A stretch of DNA of 21,989 bases, taken from assembly GCA_964454255.1 (NCBI GenBank), contig CAYVSY010000009.1:1-21989 (forward strand). The letters run 5' to 3'. The stretch's first letter is position 1; every line of letters starts with the position of its first letter. The DNA is from CAYVSY01 sp964454255 (lineage in GTDB: Bacteria > Bacillota_I > Bacilli_A > RF39 > UBA660). Below the pieces are notes generated by a model that was not told the origin of the DNA, made no database searches, and saw only the letters and a program-made list of their open reading frames with translations. The position numbers and the translations under genes were made by a program. Shown one piece after another: positions 1-6,764 of the stretch.

Positions 1-2045
1 ATTTTTTTACTATCAACATATTCAACAATGCCATCTGATTTTGAAACAATAACAGATCCGCTATCTTTAGCAGCGATTCCTTCAACACCTGTTCCAACAA
101 GTGGAGCTTCAGTTTTTAAAAGTGGTAATGCTTGACGTTGCATGTTAGCCCCCATCAAAGCACGAGTGGCATCATCATGTTCCAAGAATGGAATTAAACT
201 TGTTGTAATTGATACAACTTGTTGTGGTGATACATCAATATAATCTACTTTTTCAACTGGTATCAATTCATTTTCGCCACGATATCTACCCGCAACTACT
301 TTATCAGTAATTAATAAATCATCATTTACATTAACAGTTGCTTGAGAAATGTAAAAATCATTTTCTTCATCAGCCGTTAAATAATCAACTTGATCAGTTA
401 ATATACAATTATTTACCTTTCGATATGGTGTCATAATAAAACCATATTCGTTTATTTTAGCATAACTAGCTAGAGATGTAATAAGTCCAATATTTTGACC
501 TTCTGGTGATTCAACTGGACAAATTCTTCCATAATGAGATGCATTTACGTCACGAACTTCCATACTAGCTCTATCACGAGATAAACCTCCTGGTCCTAAA
601 GCTGATAATCTTCTTTTATGTGTAAGTTCAGCAATTGGATTAATTTGGTCCATAAATTGTGACAATTGGCTACTACCAAAAAATTCTTTTAAAACAGCTG
701 TAACTGGTCTTATATTTATTAATGTTTTAGGTGTAACAGTTTCAATATCTTGAGTTGTCATTCTTTCTCTAATAACTCTTTCCATACGGCTAATACCAAT
801 TTTAAATTGGTTTTCTAACAATTCACCAACTTGTCTAATTCGTCTATTTCCTAAGTGATCTATTTCATCTAAGCTGCCTATTCCATCCATTAAATTTAAA
901 TAATAACTTACGGATGCATAAACATCAGAAATTGTTAAGGTTTTAGCGTCACTATGGCAATCATTACCAATAACTTTAACTATTTTCTTAGGATTTAATG
1001 GTGAATACACTTTTATAACTTGAACACGGTTATGTAAATCTAATTCTTCATTAACTTTAGCTTCTGTCATTCCATAACCAGAATCAAATATAGGAGCTAA
1101 TTCAACAAGTAAATTTTTAGTTAGAGTTGTTCCTTTTTCACACACAATTTTTTCATCAACTTTTATATCTTCTGCTAAAACTGTATTTAATAATCTTTCA
1201 CAAACATCTAATTTCTTATTAAATTTATATCTACCTACTCTGGCCAATTCATAACGAAATGAATCAAAAAATCTTGTTATTAATTGATTTTTAGCACTAT
1301 CTAATGTAATTGGTTCCCCAGGTCTTAATTTTTCATAAATTTCAATTAATGCTTCATCTGTATTTTTAGTTGTGTCTTTTTCTAAAGTATTATTAATAAA
1401 ATCATTTTCTCCAAAGAAATTAATAATATCTTTATCAGTAGATAAACCAAAAGCACGAAGAAGAGTCGTAATTGGAACCTTTCTTGTTCTATCGATTCTA
1501 ACATATAAAACATCTTTAGCATCAGTTTCATATTCCAGCCACGTTCCACGAGTTGGAATTACTTTAGATGCAAAATTAGGACGCCCATTTTTATCTATTT
1601 CTTTTGAAAAATAAACACTTGGAGATCTAACTAATTGCGATACAATAACCCTTTCAGCGCCATTAATAATAAATGTTCCGCTATCGGTCATAAGAGGCAT
1701 ATCACCTAAAAATATTTCTTGTTCTTTTACTTCACCAGTTTCATTGTTGAATAATCTAGCTTGAACTTTTAGTGGGGTAGCATAAGTGATTTGTCTATCT
1801 TTACATTCTTTGATAGAATATCTTGGAGTATCAAATGCATAATCACCGAATTCTAAAGTCATACTACCAGAAAAGCTTTCGATAGGAAATAGCTCTTCAA
1901 ATATTTCCTTTATTCCTTCCGTAACAAATAATTGATAAGAACTTTTTTGAACTTCCAACAAGTTAGAAAGTTCTAATGAATTTTTGATCATTGAGAAATT
2001 TCTTCTTTCTCTATAATCGCCACTTTTTTTAACTTTATAAGCCAT
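1..2045 (-). CDS. rpoB: RNA polymerase beta subunit, N-terminal part
   Basis: Catalytic beta subunit of RNA polymerase; the start is inside the window and the 3' end runs off the left edge, leaving about 681 codons. The ATG at 2045 follows a GGGGTGA ribosome binding site and opens MAYKVKKSGDYRERRNFS. Diagnostic blocks are present: GTFIINGAERVIVSQLVRSP near residue 130, then the rifampicin-binding region QFMDQINPIAELTHKRRLSA followed by LGPGGLSRDRASMEVRDVNA and the HYGRICPVESPEGQNIGLIT block (about 490-660 on the plus strand). The positions equivalent to E. coli Asp516, His526 and Ser531 are unchanged, so there is no common target-site rifampicin resistance here. It lies directly downstream of ybxB, as in Bacillus, but has its own promoter in the 127-base gap. 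Identification is certain. Confidence 0.98.
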   Translation of the reverse strand, partial: MAYKVKKSGDYRERRNFSMIKNSLELSNLLEVQKSSYQLFVTEGIKEIFEELFPIESFSGSMTLEFGDYAFDTPRYSIKECKDRQITYATPLKVQARLFNNETGEVKEQEIFLGDMPLMTDSGTFIINGAERVIVSQLVRSPSVYFSKEIDKNGRPNFASKVIPTRGTWLEYETDAKDVLYVRIDRTRKVPITTLLRAFGLSTDKDIINFFGENDFINNTLEKDTTKNTDEALIEIYEKLRPGEPITLDSAKNQLITRFFDSFRYELARVGRYKFNKKLDVCERLLNTVLAEDIKVDEKIVCEKGTTLTKNLLVELAPIFDSGYGMTEAKVNEELDLHNRVQVIKVYSPLNPKKIVKVIGNDCHSDAKTLTISDVYASVSYYLNLMDGIGSLDEIDHLGNRRIRQVGELLENQFKIGISRMERVIRERMTTQDIETVTPKTLINIRPVTAVLKEFFGSSQLSQFMDQINPIAELTHKRRLSALGPGGLSRDRASMEVRDVNASHYGRICPVESPEGQNIGLITSLASYAKINEYGFIMTPYRKVNNCILTDQVDYLTADEENDFYISQATVNVNDDLLITDKVVAGRYRGENELIPVEKVDYIDVSPQQVVSITTSLIPFLEHDDATRALMGANMQRQALPLLKTEAPLVGTGVEGIAAKDSGSVIVSKSDGIVEYVDSKK

Positions 2046-2116
2046 TAAAATTTCACCCCTATACATAATATTTTAAATAGTTTTGCACACCAAAAATGAT
2101 GTGATACCAATATATA

Positions 2117-2145
2117 ATGTTACCAAACAACTCAAAATAAGTCAA
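2117..2145 (-). promoter_or_regulatory. sigma-A promoter and leader of rpoB
   Basis: On the minus strand TTGACT (2140-2145) and TAACAT (2117-2122) are separated by exactly 17 bases, in the gap between ybxB and rpoB. The expected transcript starts near 2109, leaving a leader of about 65 bases. The leader contains a short hairpin, CACATC/GGUGUG, at 2086-2103; I do not recognise it as a known leader family. Confidence 0.7.
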
Positions 2146-2160
2146 TGTTTTTTTGATTAA

Positions 2161-2179
2161 AAATGTAAATTTTTACATT
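2161..2179 (-). terminator. weak hairpin at the end of ybxB
   Basis: On the minus strand a 7-bp stem (AATGTAA/TTACATT) with a 4-base loop covers the ybxB stop codon and runs into a short T-run before AATC. It is an A/T-only stem with a poor T-tract, so it would at best terminate partially, and read-through into rpoB is likely. Confidence 0.3.
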
Positions 2180-2766
2180 CTACTTATACATTTTATAATA
2201 TAAAAGCCTTTATCTTTTGCAACAATTTCAACATTATATATTTCTTCCAATTCTTTTTTTATGCTTAAGACACCATGATTTTTTCTCATCACAAACCACA
2301 ATTCGCCAGTTGGAGTTAAATAATTAATTGCTTTTTTCAAAAAAACTCTTAATATTTCCTTACCTCGTCTTATAGGTGGATTAGTAATAATATAATCATA
2401 TTTCTTATTAATGTTTTCATAAATATTACTAATAAAGGCATTAGCATTTTTAATATTATTTAATTTAATGTTTTTTTCAGTCAAAATAATTGCTTTCTCA
2501 TTAACATCAACTGAATCAATTTGAATACATTTGTTCATATTACCTAAAATGACTGTTATAGGGCCATAACCGCATCCTAAATCCAAAATTGAACCAGAAA
2601 TATTATTATCTAATAAATTATCAATTAACAATCTTGTTCCAAAATCTAGTTTTTCTTTTGAAAAAACTCCATTGTTACTAACAAACGTATATACTATATC
2701 TTTAATATTTACTTTAAACGTCTTTTCGGGCCCCTCTAATGTTGTATTAGTCCAGTAATGTTCCAT
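2173..2766 (-). CDS. ybxB: RsmC/YbxB-like class I rRNA methyltransferase
   Basis: SAM-dependent methyltransferase of 197 residues, of the RsmC-like family annotated as 16S rRNA guanine-N2 methyltransferase. Motif I, DLGCGYGP, is at residues 62-69. The acidic post-II residues VDVNE are at 86-90. The catalytic NPPI tetrad is at 129-132 followed by RRGK, typical of RNA/amino N-methyltransferases of this group. Length matches YbxB of Bacillus, which occupies the same place between rplL and rpoB. The start codon lies one base after the TGA of the upstream gene, with an AGGTG ribosome binding site inside that gene, so the two are translationally coupled. The exact rRNA target is inferred from family only. 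Confidence 0.88.
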   Translation of the reverse strand: MEHYWTNTTLEGPEKTFKVNIKDIVYTFVSNNGVFSKEKLDFGTRLLIDNLLDNNISGSILDLGCGYGPITVILGNMNKCIQIDSVDVNEKAIILTEKNIKLNNIKNANAFISNIYENINKKYDYIITNPPIRRGKEILRVFLKKAINYLTPTGELWFVMRKNHGVLSIKKELEEIYNVEIVAKDKGFYIIKCISRM

Positions 2767-2767
2767 A

Positions 2768-3514
2768 TCACACCTTTTTCCTTACTTTATACTTAGGGCA
2801 AAAATTAGCTTCATCCAATATATCTCGTCCATAAGTATATATATCACATAGCATATTTCTAATATCAACAATCATTGTTTCTACTTTTTTAGGAATAATA
2901 TATATTTTAATATTATTATTTTTTAATTTTTCTTTTAGTTCTTCTTGTAAATAACAATCAGCAAATATTATTAAACCAATACGGATTTTATCATTTTGAA
3001 AACGATAATAAACTAATTTTTCCATTTGTTTTAATAAATTATATGAAATATTAAAATACTGTTTTTTTAGACACAAATTATCATATTCAATTGTTCCTTC
3101 TCGAGGAATGTTTTTAATATGATTATCGTCTAAAATAAGTTGATTAGTAGTTTTAACTTCATAAATATAAACATGTTTTTTATTTTGTCTAACTAAATCA
3201 GCACACATAGTATTAGGTCCAATTGATATATGAACTTCTCGTTCAATTATTCCCGAATATTTCCAATTAAAATATTCATATGCATAATAATTACCAACTA
3301 TTCCTAAAAAAGCAGCCAAAATAGTGTCAAATTCTTCATATCCAGTATGCACTAATAGATTTTTTAATAATGTATTTATATTAATTTTCATTTTACTAGA
3401 ATATTCTATAATCCCTATTGGAATCTTAGAACGGGCATATTCTATATATTCTCTTTCTATTTTTTTATATTTTTTATAATTGACATCGCCGATTATAGTT
3501 CCCGATAATTGCAT
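2768..3514 (-). CDS. unknown protein, possible PD-(D/E)XK nuclease fold
   Basis: I do not recognise this 248-residue protein by family. It has no signal peptide or membrane segment. The central part reads CADLVRQNKKHVYIYEVKTT: Asp106, a 12-residue gap, then Glu119-Val-Lys121. That matches the D-(x)n-(D/E)-x-K core of PD-(D/E)XK nucleases, with the hydrophobic strand expected before ExK. A following helix with QYFNISYNLLKQMEKLVYY (152-170) could supply the Q-x-x-x-Y element seen in many such folds. The ribosome binding site GGGGTG precedes the ATG at 3514. It sits after the rplL terminator and is coupled to ybxB, a position empty in Bacillus. It could act in DNA repair, RNA processing or restriction; none can be chosen. 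It ends in TGA, which argues against UGA=Trp here. Confidence 0.7.
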   Translation of the reverse strand: MQLSGTIIGDVNYKKYKKIEREYIEYARSKIPIGIIEYSSKMKININTLLKNLLVHTGYEEFDTILAAFLGIVGNYYAYEYFNWKYSGIIEREVHISIGPNTMCADLVRQNKKHVYIYEVKTTNQLILDDNHIKNIPREGTIEYDNLCLKKQYFNISYNLLKQMEKLVYYRFQNDKIRIGLIIFADCYLQEELKEKLKNNNIKIYIIPKKVETMIVDIRNMLCDIYTYGRDILDEANFCPKYKVRKKV

Positions 3515-3530
3515 TATTCACCCCACTACC

Positions 3531-3560
3531 AAAAAAAACTTATACGATTTGCATAAGTTT
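3531..3560 (-). terminator. rho-independent terminator after rplL
   Basis: On the minus strand AACTTATGC / GTATAAGTT form a 9-bp stem (one G-U pair) around a 5-base loop, followed by eight T residues. It lies seven bases past the rplL stop and would limit transcription into the nuclease-like gene and ybxB. Confidence 0.8.
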
Positions 3561-3566
3561 CAATAA

Positions 3567-3935
3567 TTATTTAAGTTCTACAGTTGCGCCTGCTTCTTCA
3601 AATTGCGCTTTAATTTTTTCTGCTTCTTCTTTATCAATGCCTTCTTTTACATTTCCACCATTATCAGCAATATCTTTAGCTTCTTTTAAACCTAATCCTG
3701 TTAAGTCTCTAACGATTTTGATAACAGCTATTTTATTTACACCAGCTGCAGTTAAAACAACGTTAACTTTAGATGGCCCTTCTTCTACGGCTGCAACAGC
3801 AGGTCCTGCCGCTACTGCTAACGCACTTGGATCTACACCAAATTCTTCCTTCATTGCATCTACTAATTCTTTAATTTCAAGAATTGTCATTTCTTTTAAA
3901 GCACTGATAAAACTTTCTTTTGTTAATTTTGCCAT
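3567..3935 (-). CDS. rplL: 50S ribosomal protein L7/L12
   Basis: Stalk protein of the large subunit, 122 residues, which recruits translation GTPases as L10-bound dimers. The N-terminal dimerisation helices (MAKLTKESFISALKEMTILE) are followed by an Ala/Val-rich hinge at about residues 38-52. The C-terminal domain then carries the conserved GLGLKEAKDIADNG block and ends in EEAGATVELK. The ribosome binding site AGGAGG stands nine bases before the ATG. Located 24 bases after rplJ and shares its leader and promoter. Normal in every respect. Confidence 0.98.
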   Translation of the reverse strand: MAKLTKESFISALKEMTILEIKELVDAMKEEFGVDPSALAVAAGPAVAAVEEGPSKVNVVLTAAGVNKIAVIKIVRDLTGLGLKEAKDIADNGGNVKEGIDKEEAEKIKAQFEEAGATVELK

Positions 3936-3959
3936 TTTATTTTCCTCCTATTTTTTATT

Positions 3960-4454
3960 TTAATTTTCTTCTTTTTGTTTAGAATATAAATCTAAACATA
4001 TTGATAAATCTTTGACTGTTCCTAGCATTCCAGCAGCTAACATTGTAAGCAATGTGTCTCTTGAAGGAATAGTTGCTAGTTGTTTTAATTCATCCAGTTT
4101 TGATATTTTCCCATCAACAATACCAACTTTAAGTTCTAAGGCTTTATGATTTTTTGAAAAATCATTTAAAATTTTAATTGGAGCTAATGCATCGCTTGAA
4201 AAAGTAATTGCACTTGGTCCAGCTAGAAATTCATTTAAATCAATTTTTAATTCATCTAAAGCTCTTTTAGTTAAAGTGTTTTTGTATACTTTGTATTCAG
4301 AACCAGATTCCTTTAATTTTTTTCTTAATTCGGTTACTTCTGAAACACTTAATCCACGATAATCGAATAATACAACTGATGAAGCATTACTTACTTTATC
4401 TTTAATTTCAGAAACAACACCTTTTTTTTGTTCCAACACTTTTTGATTAGGCAT
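3960..4454 (-). CDS. rplJ: 50S ribosomal protein L10
   Basis: L10, 164 residues, anchors L7/L12 dimers to the ribosome through its C-terminal helix and autoregulates its own operon by binding the leader RNA. Recognisable by LFDYRGLSVSEVTELRKKLK near the N-terminus, the YKVYKNTLTKRAL rRNA-binding block at about 55-67, and the PSRDTLLTMLAAGMLGTV segment near residue 130. The ATG at 4454 is preceded by AAAGGAA. It follows a long structured leader and heads the rplJ-rplL pair. Confidence 0.97.
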   Translation of the reverse strand: MPNQKVLEQKKGVVSEIKDKVSNASSVVLFDYRGLSVSEVTELRKKLKESGSEYKVYKNTLTKRALDELKIDLNEFLAGPSAITFSSDALAPIKILNDFSKNHKALELKVGIVDGKISKLDELKQLATIPSRDTLLTMLAAGMLGTVKDLSICLDLYSKQKEEN

Positions 4455-4584
4455 TTTATCGTTCCTTTCCTTGAAGCAATAAATAAACCCCTCATAGCGA
4501 GGGGTATAAAAACTTATTTTGTTTTTTCCCTCGGTAGGATTTTTATACTTATTCAGTCCCTACTGTCTACGGCTTCAAAATTTC
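4455..4584 (-). ncRNA. L10 leader (ribosomal protein L10 leader RNA)
   Basis: The 5' UTR of rplJ-rplL carries the hallmark elements of the L10 leader family: CCGTAGACAG at 4563-4572 (minus strand), then AGGG, and CCTACCGAGGG at 4528-4538. An outer helix GTATAAAAA / TTTTTATAC pairs 4540-4548 with 4504-4512. The CGAGGG of the L10-binding domain can pair with CCCTCG of the downstream terminator stem, so formation of the two is mutually exclusive. This is the expected arrangement for L10-dependent attenuation of its own mRNA. Confidence 0.9.
4477..4505 (-). terminator. attenuator hairpin in the L10 leader
   Basis: The 7-bp stem ACCCCTC/GAGGGGT (4487-4505) has a 5-base loop and is followed on the minus strand by TTTATTTATT. 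It lies 22 bases before rplJ and is the only G/C-rich hairpin nearby. Its upstream arm overlaps bases that can pair with the L10-binding domain, which fits a conditional terminator. Confidence 0.82.
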
Positions 4585-4590
4585 ATATTT

Positions 4591-4619
4591 ATTATATAAC
4601 TATTCTAACTATTTGTCAA
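4591..4619 (-). promoter_or_regulatory. consensus sigma-A promoter for rplJ-rplL
   Basis: TTGACA (4614-4619) and TATAAT (4591-4596) on the minus strand are both perfect consensus hexamers and are spaced by exactly 17 bases. The -35 box lies inside the last codons of rplA (TTTGACAAATAG), so the promoter starts within the upstream gene. The transcript would begin near 4584, at the head of the L10 leader. Confidence 0.92.
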
Positions 4620-5304
4620 AAGAATTTAAATCAATTTTAATTCCAGGACCCATAGTGCTTGAAATAGATATATTCTTAACATATATTCCTTTTACAGAAG
4701 ATGGTTTCATTTTTAAAATCATTTCTACAAAAGTAGTTAAATTTTCAATTAACTTATCATTAGAAAAACTAGCTTTACCAAATATTGTATGAACATTACC
4801 AAAAGTATCGGTTCTATATTCTATTTTACCTTTTTGAACTTCTTCAACTGCCTTAATAACATCATTAGTAACAGTGCCAGTTTTGGGATTAGGCATTAAT
4901 CCTTTAGGACCTAACACTTTACCAATTTTCCCTAAAGCAGGCATCATATCTGGAGTAGCAATTAAAACATCAAAATCAAACCAATTTGATTTTTCAATTT
5001 TTTCAATCATATCTGTGTCTCCAACAAAATCAGCACCAGCATTTTTAGCATCAGTTGCTTTTTCGCCTTTGGCTAAAACAAGTATTTTTTTAGTTTTACC
5101 TGTTCCATTTGGTAGAACAATAGCTCCTCTTAATTGTTGATCAGCTTTTTTAACATCTAAATTTAAATTAATAGCTACTTCTAATGTTGAATCAAATTTT
5201 AAATTTGAAGTTTGTTTTGCTAATTCAATTGCTTCTTCTTTGGTATATAATTTAGTTTTATCTATTTTTTCTAAATTAGTAACATATCTTTTACTTTTCT
5301 TCAT
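4609..5304 (-). CDS. rplA: 50S ribosomal protein L1
   Basis: L1, 231 residues, forms the mobile stalk near the E site and represses its own operon by binding mRNA structures that mimic its rRNA site. Signature blocks are GKTKKILVLAKGEKATDAK, LIATPDMMPALGKIGKVLGP and KGLMPNPKTGTVTNDV, with TMGPGIKID near the C-terminus. The start at 5304 has AAGGAGG five bases upstream. That ribosome binding site is embedded in an L1-type stem (5312-5356). The 3' end overlaps the rplJ promoter. Confidence 0.98.
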   Translation of the reverse strand: MKKSKRYVTNLEKIDKTKLYTKEEAIELAKQTSNLKFDSTLEVAINLNLDVKKADQQLRGAIVLPNGTGKTKKILVLAKGEKATDAKNAGADFVGDTDMIEKIEKSNWFDFDVLIATPDMMPALGKIGKVLGPKGLMPNPKTGTVTNDVIKAVEEVQKGKIEYRTDTFGNVHTIFGKASFSNDKLIENLTTFVEMILKMKPSSVKGIYVKNISISSTMGPGIKIDLNSFDK

Positions 5305-5311
5305 TTTTCCT

Positions 5312-5373
5312 CCTTATGTGGTTAAAAGCGGAATTTTTATTTTCCTTCCACATAGGCAACTAACCTATATGTG
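5312..5373 (-). promoter_or_regulatory. L1-type translational control site before rplA
   Basis: In the rplK-rplA gap the minus strand has CCTATGTGG (5348-5356) pairing with CCACATAAGG (5312-5321), one A bulged. Inside are a small GGAA/UUCC hairpin and an asymmetric GCUUUUAA strand. The 3' arm covers the first bases of the AAGGAGG ribosome binding site of rplA. Upstream, CACATATAGG (5364-5373) can pair with the same CCTATGTG arm (UA bulged), giving an alternative fold that would free the site. The layout matches known L1 mRNA sites; assignment to L1 is inferred from structure and position. Confidence 0.6.
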
Positions 5374-5375
5374 TA

Positions 5376-5810
5376 TTATTCATTATCTTTTTTAATAGCA
5401 ATTCCCATATTTTTAGCAGTTCCTTCAACGGTTTTTATTGCTGCTTTAATATCATAGGCATTTAAATCTACTAACTTTGTTTCTGCAATTTCTCTTAATT
5501 TACTTTCAGTAATAGTAGCTACTACTTCTTTAGATCCTTTAGTAGAACCTTTTTTAGCGTTGGCTGCTTTTTTTATTAAGAAAGCTGTTGGTGGAGTTTT
5601 AATTATGAAATTAAAACTTCTATCATCAAAGATAGTAATTTCTACTGGTAATATATCTCCTATTTTATCTTTAGTTGCATCATTATATCTAGTGCAAAAA
5701 TCTTGTAGATTAATTCCAGCAGGTCCTAAAACAGTCCCAACTGGTGGAGCTGGTGTAGCTCTTCCAGCAGGTATTTGAAGTTTTATCTTTTTTACGATTT
5801 CCTTTGCCAC
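5376..5810 (-). CDS. rplK: 50S ribosomal protein L11
   Basis: L11 binds the GTPase-associated rRNA and is the thiostrepton/stringent-response contact. MAKEIVKKIKLQIPAGRATP and the PPVGTVLGPAGIN block are diagnostic, and the C-terminal domain carries AKKGSTKGSKEV and TVEGTAKNMGI. I place the start at the GTG at 5810 (144 residues). The more distal in-frame GTG at 5819 overlaps the AGGAGG ribosome binding site (5819-5824), while the chosen start lies eight bases beyond it and gives the normal MAK N-terminus. First gene of the rplK-rplA unit. Confidence 0.96.
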   Translation of the reverse strand: MAKEIVKKIKLQIPAGRATPAPPVGTVLGPAGINLQDFCTRYNDATKDKIGDILPVEITIFDDRSFNFIIKTPPTAFLIKKAANAKKGSTKGSKEVVATITESKLREIAETKLVDLNAYDIKAAIKTVEGTAKNMGIAIKKDNE

Positions 5811-5839
5811 GAAAAACACCTCCTAAATTTTTTTTCGCG

Positions 5840-5868
5840 AGTGGTTCAATTAGCTTCCGCTTCCCACT
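5840..5868 (-). promoter_or_regulatory. L1-type leader element before rplK
   Basis: The minus-strand sequence AGTGGGAAGC, loop GGAA, GCTAATTGAACCACT forms an AGTGG/CCACT base helix, a small AGC/GCU hairpin and a one-sided UAAUUGAA internal loop. This mirrors the element before rplA (GUGG, small hairpin, A-rich strand, CCAC) and lies just upstream of the rplK ribosome binding site. I read it as the operon's L1-binding leader. Confidence 0.6.
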
Positions 5869-5905
5869 AATTAAATCCTTGTATATTAAATACAACTCGT
5901 TTTAC

Positions 5906-5934
5906 ATATTATCATATATTTTATTTTTTTACAA
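5906..5934 (-). promoter_or_regulatory. sigma-A promoter for rplK-rplA
   Basis: TTGTAA (5929-5934), 17-base spacer, TAATAT (5906-5911) with a TGA just before it, an extended -10 pattern. The position, 17 bases after the nusG stop, separates rplK-rplA from secE-nusG. I see no terminator between nusG and this promoter, so read-through probably adds to it. Confidence 0.72.
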
Positions 5935-5950
5935 TGTTTTTATTTTATTT

Positions 5951-6484
5951 TTATAAACTTTCAATTTGAGATAATTCGGCTTCAACTGATGTTTCTTGTC
6001 CAAATAGGTCTAATAGAAGTGTCAATCTTTGTTGTTTTAAGTCAATAGTTTCAATTTTACCAATCATATCTTTAAATGGTCCATCGGTTATTCTAACTTT
6101 TTTGCCTTCAACTAAATCTTTGGATAAATCAATTCTACTCATACCCATATTACCAAGTATTTTATCAACTTCTTGAGGATTTAATGGGATTGGTTTTGCA
6201 CCTTTACCAGAAGATCCTATGAAACCAGTTACTCCTTGAGTATTACGAACAATATACCATGCTTCATCACTCATAACCATTTCAACAATGACATAACCTG
6301 GAAACATTTTTTTAATTTTTTCTTTTTTAACGCCGTCTTTAAATTCGATTTCTTTTTGTTCAGGAACTATTACTCTAAAAATATTGTCATGAAGTTCCAT
6401 TGAATTAATACGCATTTCTAATTTTTCTTTTACTTTATATTCATGACCTGAAATTGTATTTACTACATACCATTCTTTTTTCAT
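5951..6484 (-). CDS. nusG: transcription termination/antitermination protein NusG
   Basis: NusG, 177 residues, binds RNA polymerase across the clamp and tunes pausing, termination and coupling to the ribosome. The NGN domain opens KKEWYVVNTISGHEYKVKEK and includes FPGYVIVEM and VRNTQGVTGFIGSSGKGAKP. The KOW domain begins near residue 122 with VEGKKVRITDGPFKDMIGKI. Starts one base after the secE stop; the nearest AAGGA is 12 bases upstream, so translation is probably coupled to secE. Usual length and domain order. Confidence 0.98.
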   Translation of the reverse strand: MKKEWYVVNTISGHEYKVKEKLEMRINSMELHDNIFRVIVPEQKEIEFKDGVKKEKIKKMFPGYVIVEMVMSDEAWYIVRNTQGVTGFIGSSGKGAKPIPLNPQEVDKILGNMGMSRIDLSKDLVEGKKVRITDGPFKDMIGKIETIDLKQQRLTLLLDLFGQETSVEAELSQIESL

Positions 6485-6485
6485 A

Positions 6486-6662
6486 TTACTTTATTGTCCT
6501 TATCAATGTTACACCATAATCAACGGCATAAAAGAATAATGCAAAAAATAAAACGAATCCGACAGCTGCAACGGAATATTTCAATAAGTCTTTTTTATTA
6601 GTCCATCTAACACGACTCATTTCTTTCTTTACACCACTAAAATAATTTACTATTTTTGACAT
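6486..6662 (-). CDS. secE: preprotein translocase subunit SecE
   Basis: Small essential component of the SecYEG channel with a single C-terminal membrane helix (about residues 28-48) and the conserved amphipathic stretch GVKKEMSRVRWTNKKDLLKY before it. The start is the ATG at 6662, giving 58 residues. A further in-frame ATG at 6674 would place the GGAGG ribosome binding site (6668-6672) inside the coding region. First gene of the secE-nusG unit. The rpmG gene that usually precedes secE in Bacillota is not here. Confidence 0.95.
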   Translation of the reverse strand: MSKIVNYFSGVKKEMSRVRWTNKKDLLKYSVAAVGFVLFFALFFYAVDYGVTLIRTIK

Positions 6663-6700
6663 AAAAACCTCCAAAATAAAAACACCTGAGTGCTACATAT

Positions 6701-6729
6701 AATGTAACACTTTATTTTTTGTTAGTCAA
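6701..6729 (-). promoter_or_regulatory. sigma-A promoter for secE-nusG
   Basis: TTGACT (6724-6729), 17-base spacer, TACATT (6701-6706) preceded by TGT, i.e. an extended -10. It lies in the 102-base gap between popT and secE, and its output would start near 6694. Confidence 0.78.
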
Positions 6730-6764
6730 TCTTTTTTTATAAATTTTTTTCATTTTTTTATTAT

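Noticed and set aside
2768..3514. Linking the nuclease-like gene near rplL to the McrB/DUF2357 operon as its missing nuclease
   Set aside because: They are more than 15 kb apart, under different promoters, and the former is coupled to ybxB; nothing in the sequence ties them.
3637..3963. Open frame of 108 codons on the plus strand opposite rplL
   Set aside because: It is the mirror of a strongly conserved gene, low-complexity in translation and without a ribosome binding site.
5710..5895. Open frame overlapping the rplK leader and start on the minus strand
   Set aside because: It spans the L1-type leader and is out of frame with rplK; its translation resembles no protein and it has no ribosome binding site.
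6663..6674. Longer SecE start at 6674
   Set aside because: It would consume the GGAGG ribosome binding site; the ATG at 6662 is correctly spaced from it.
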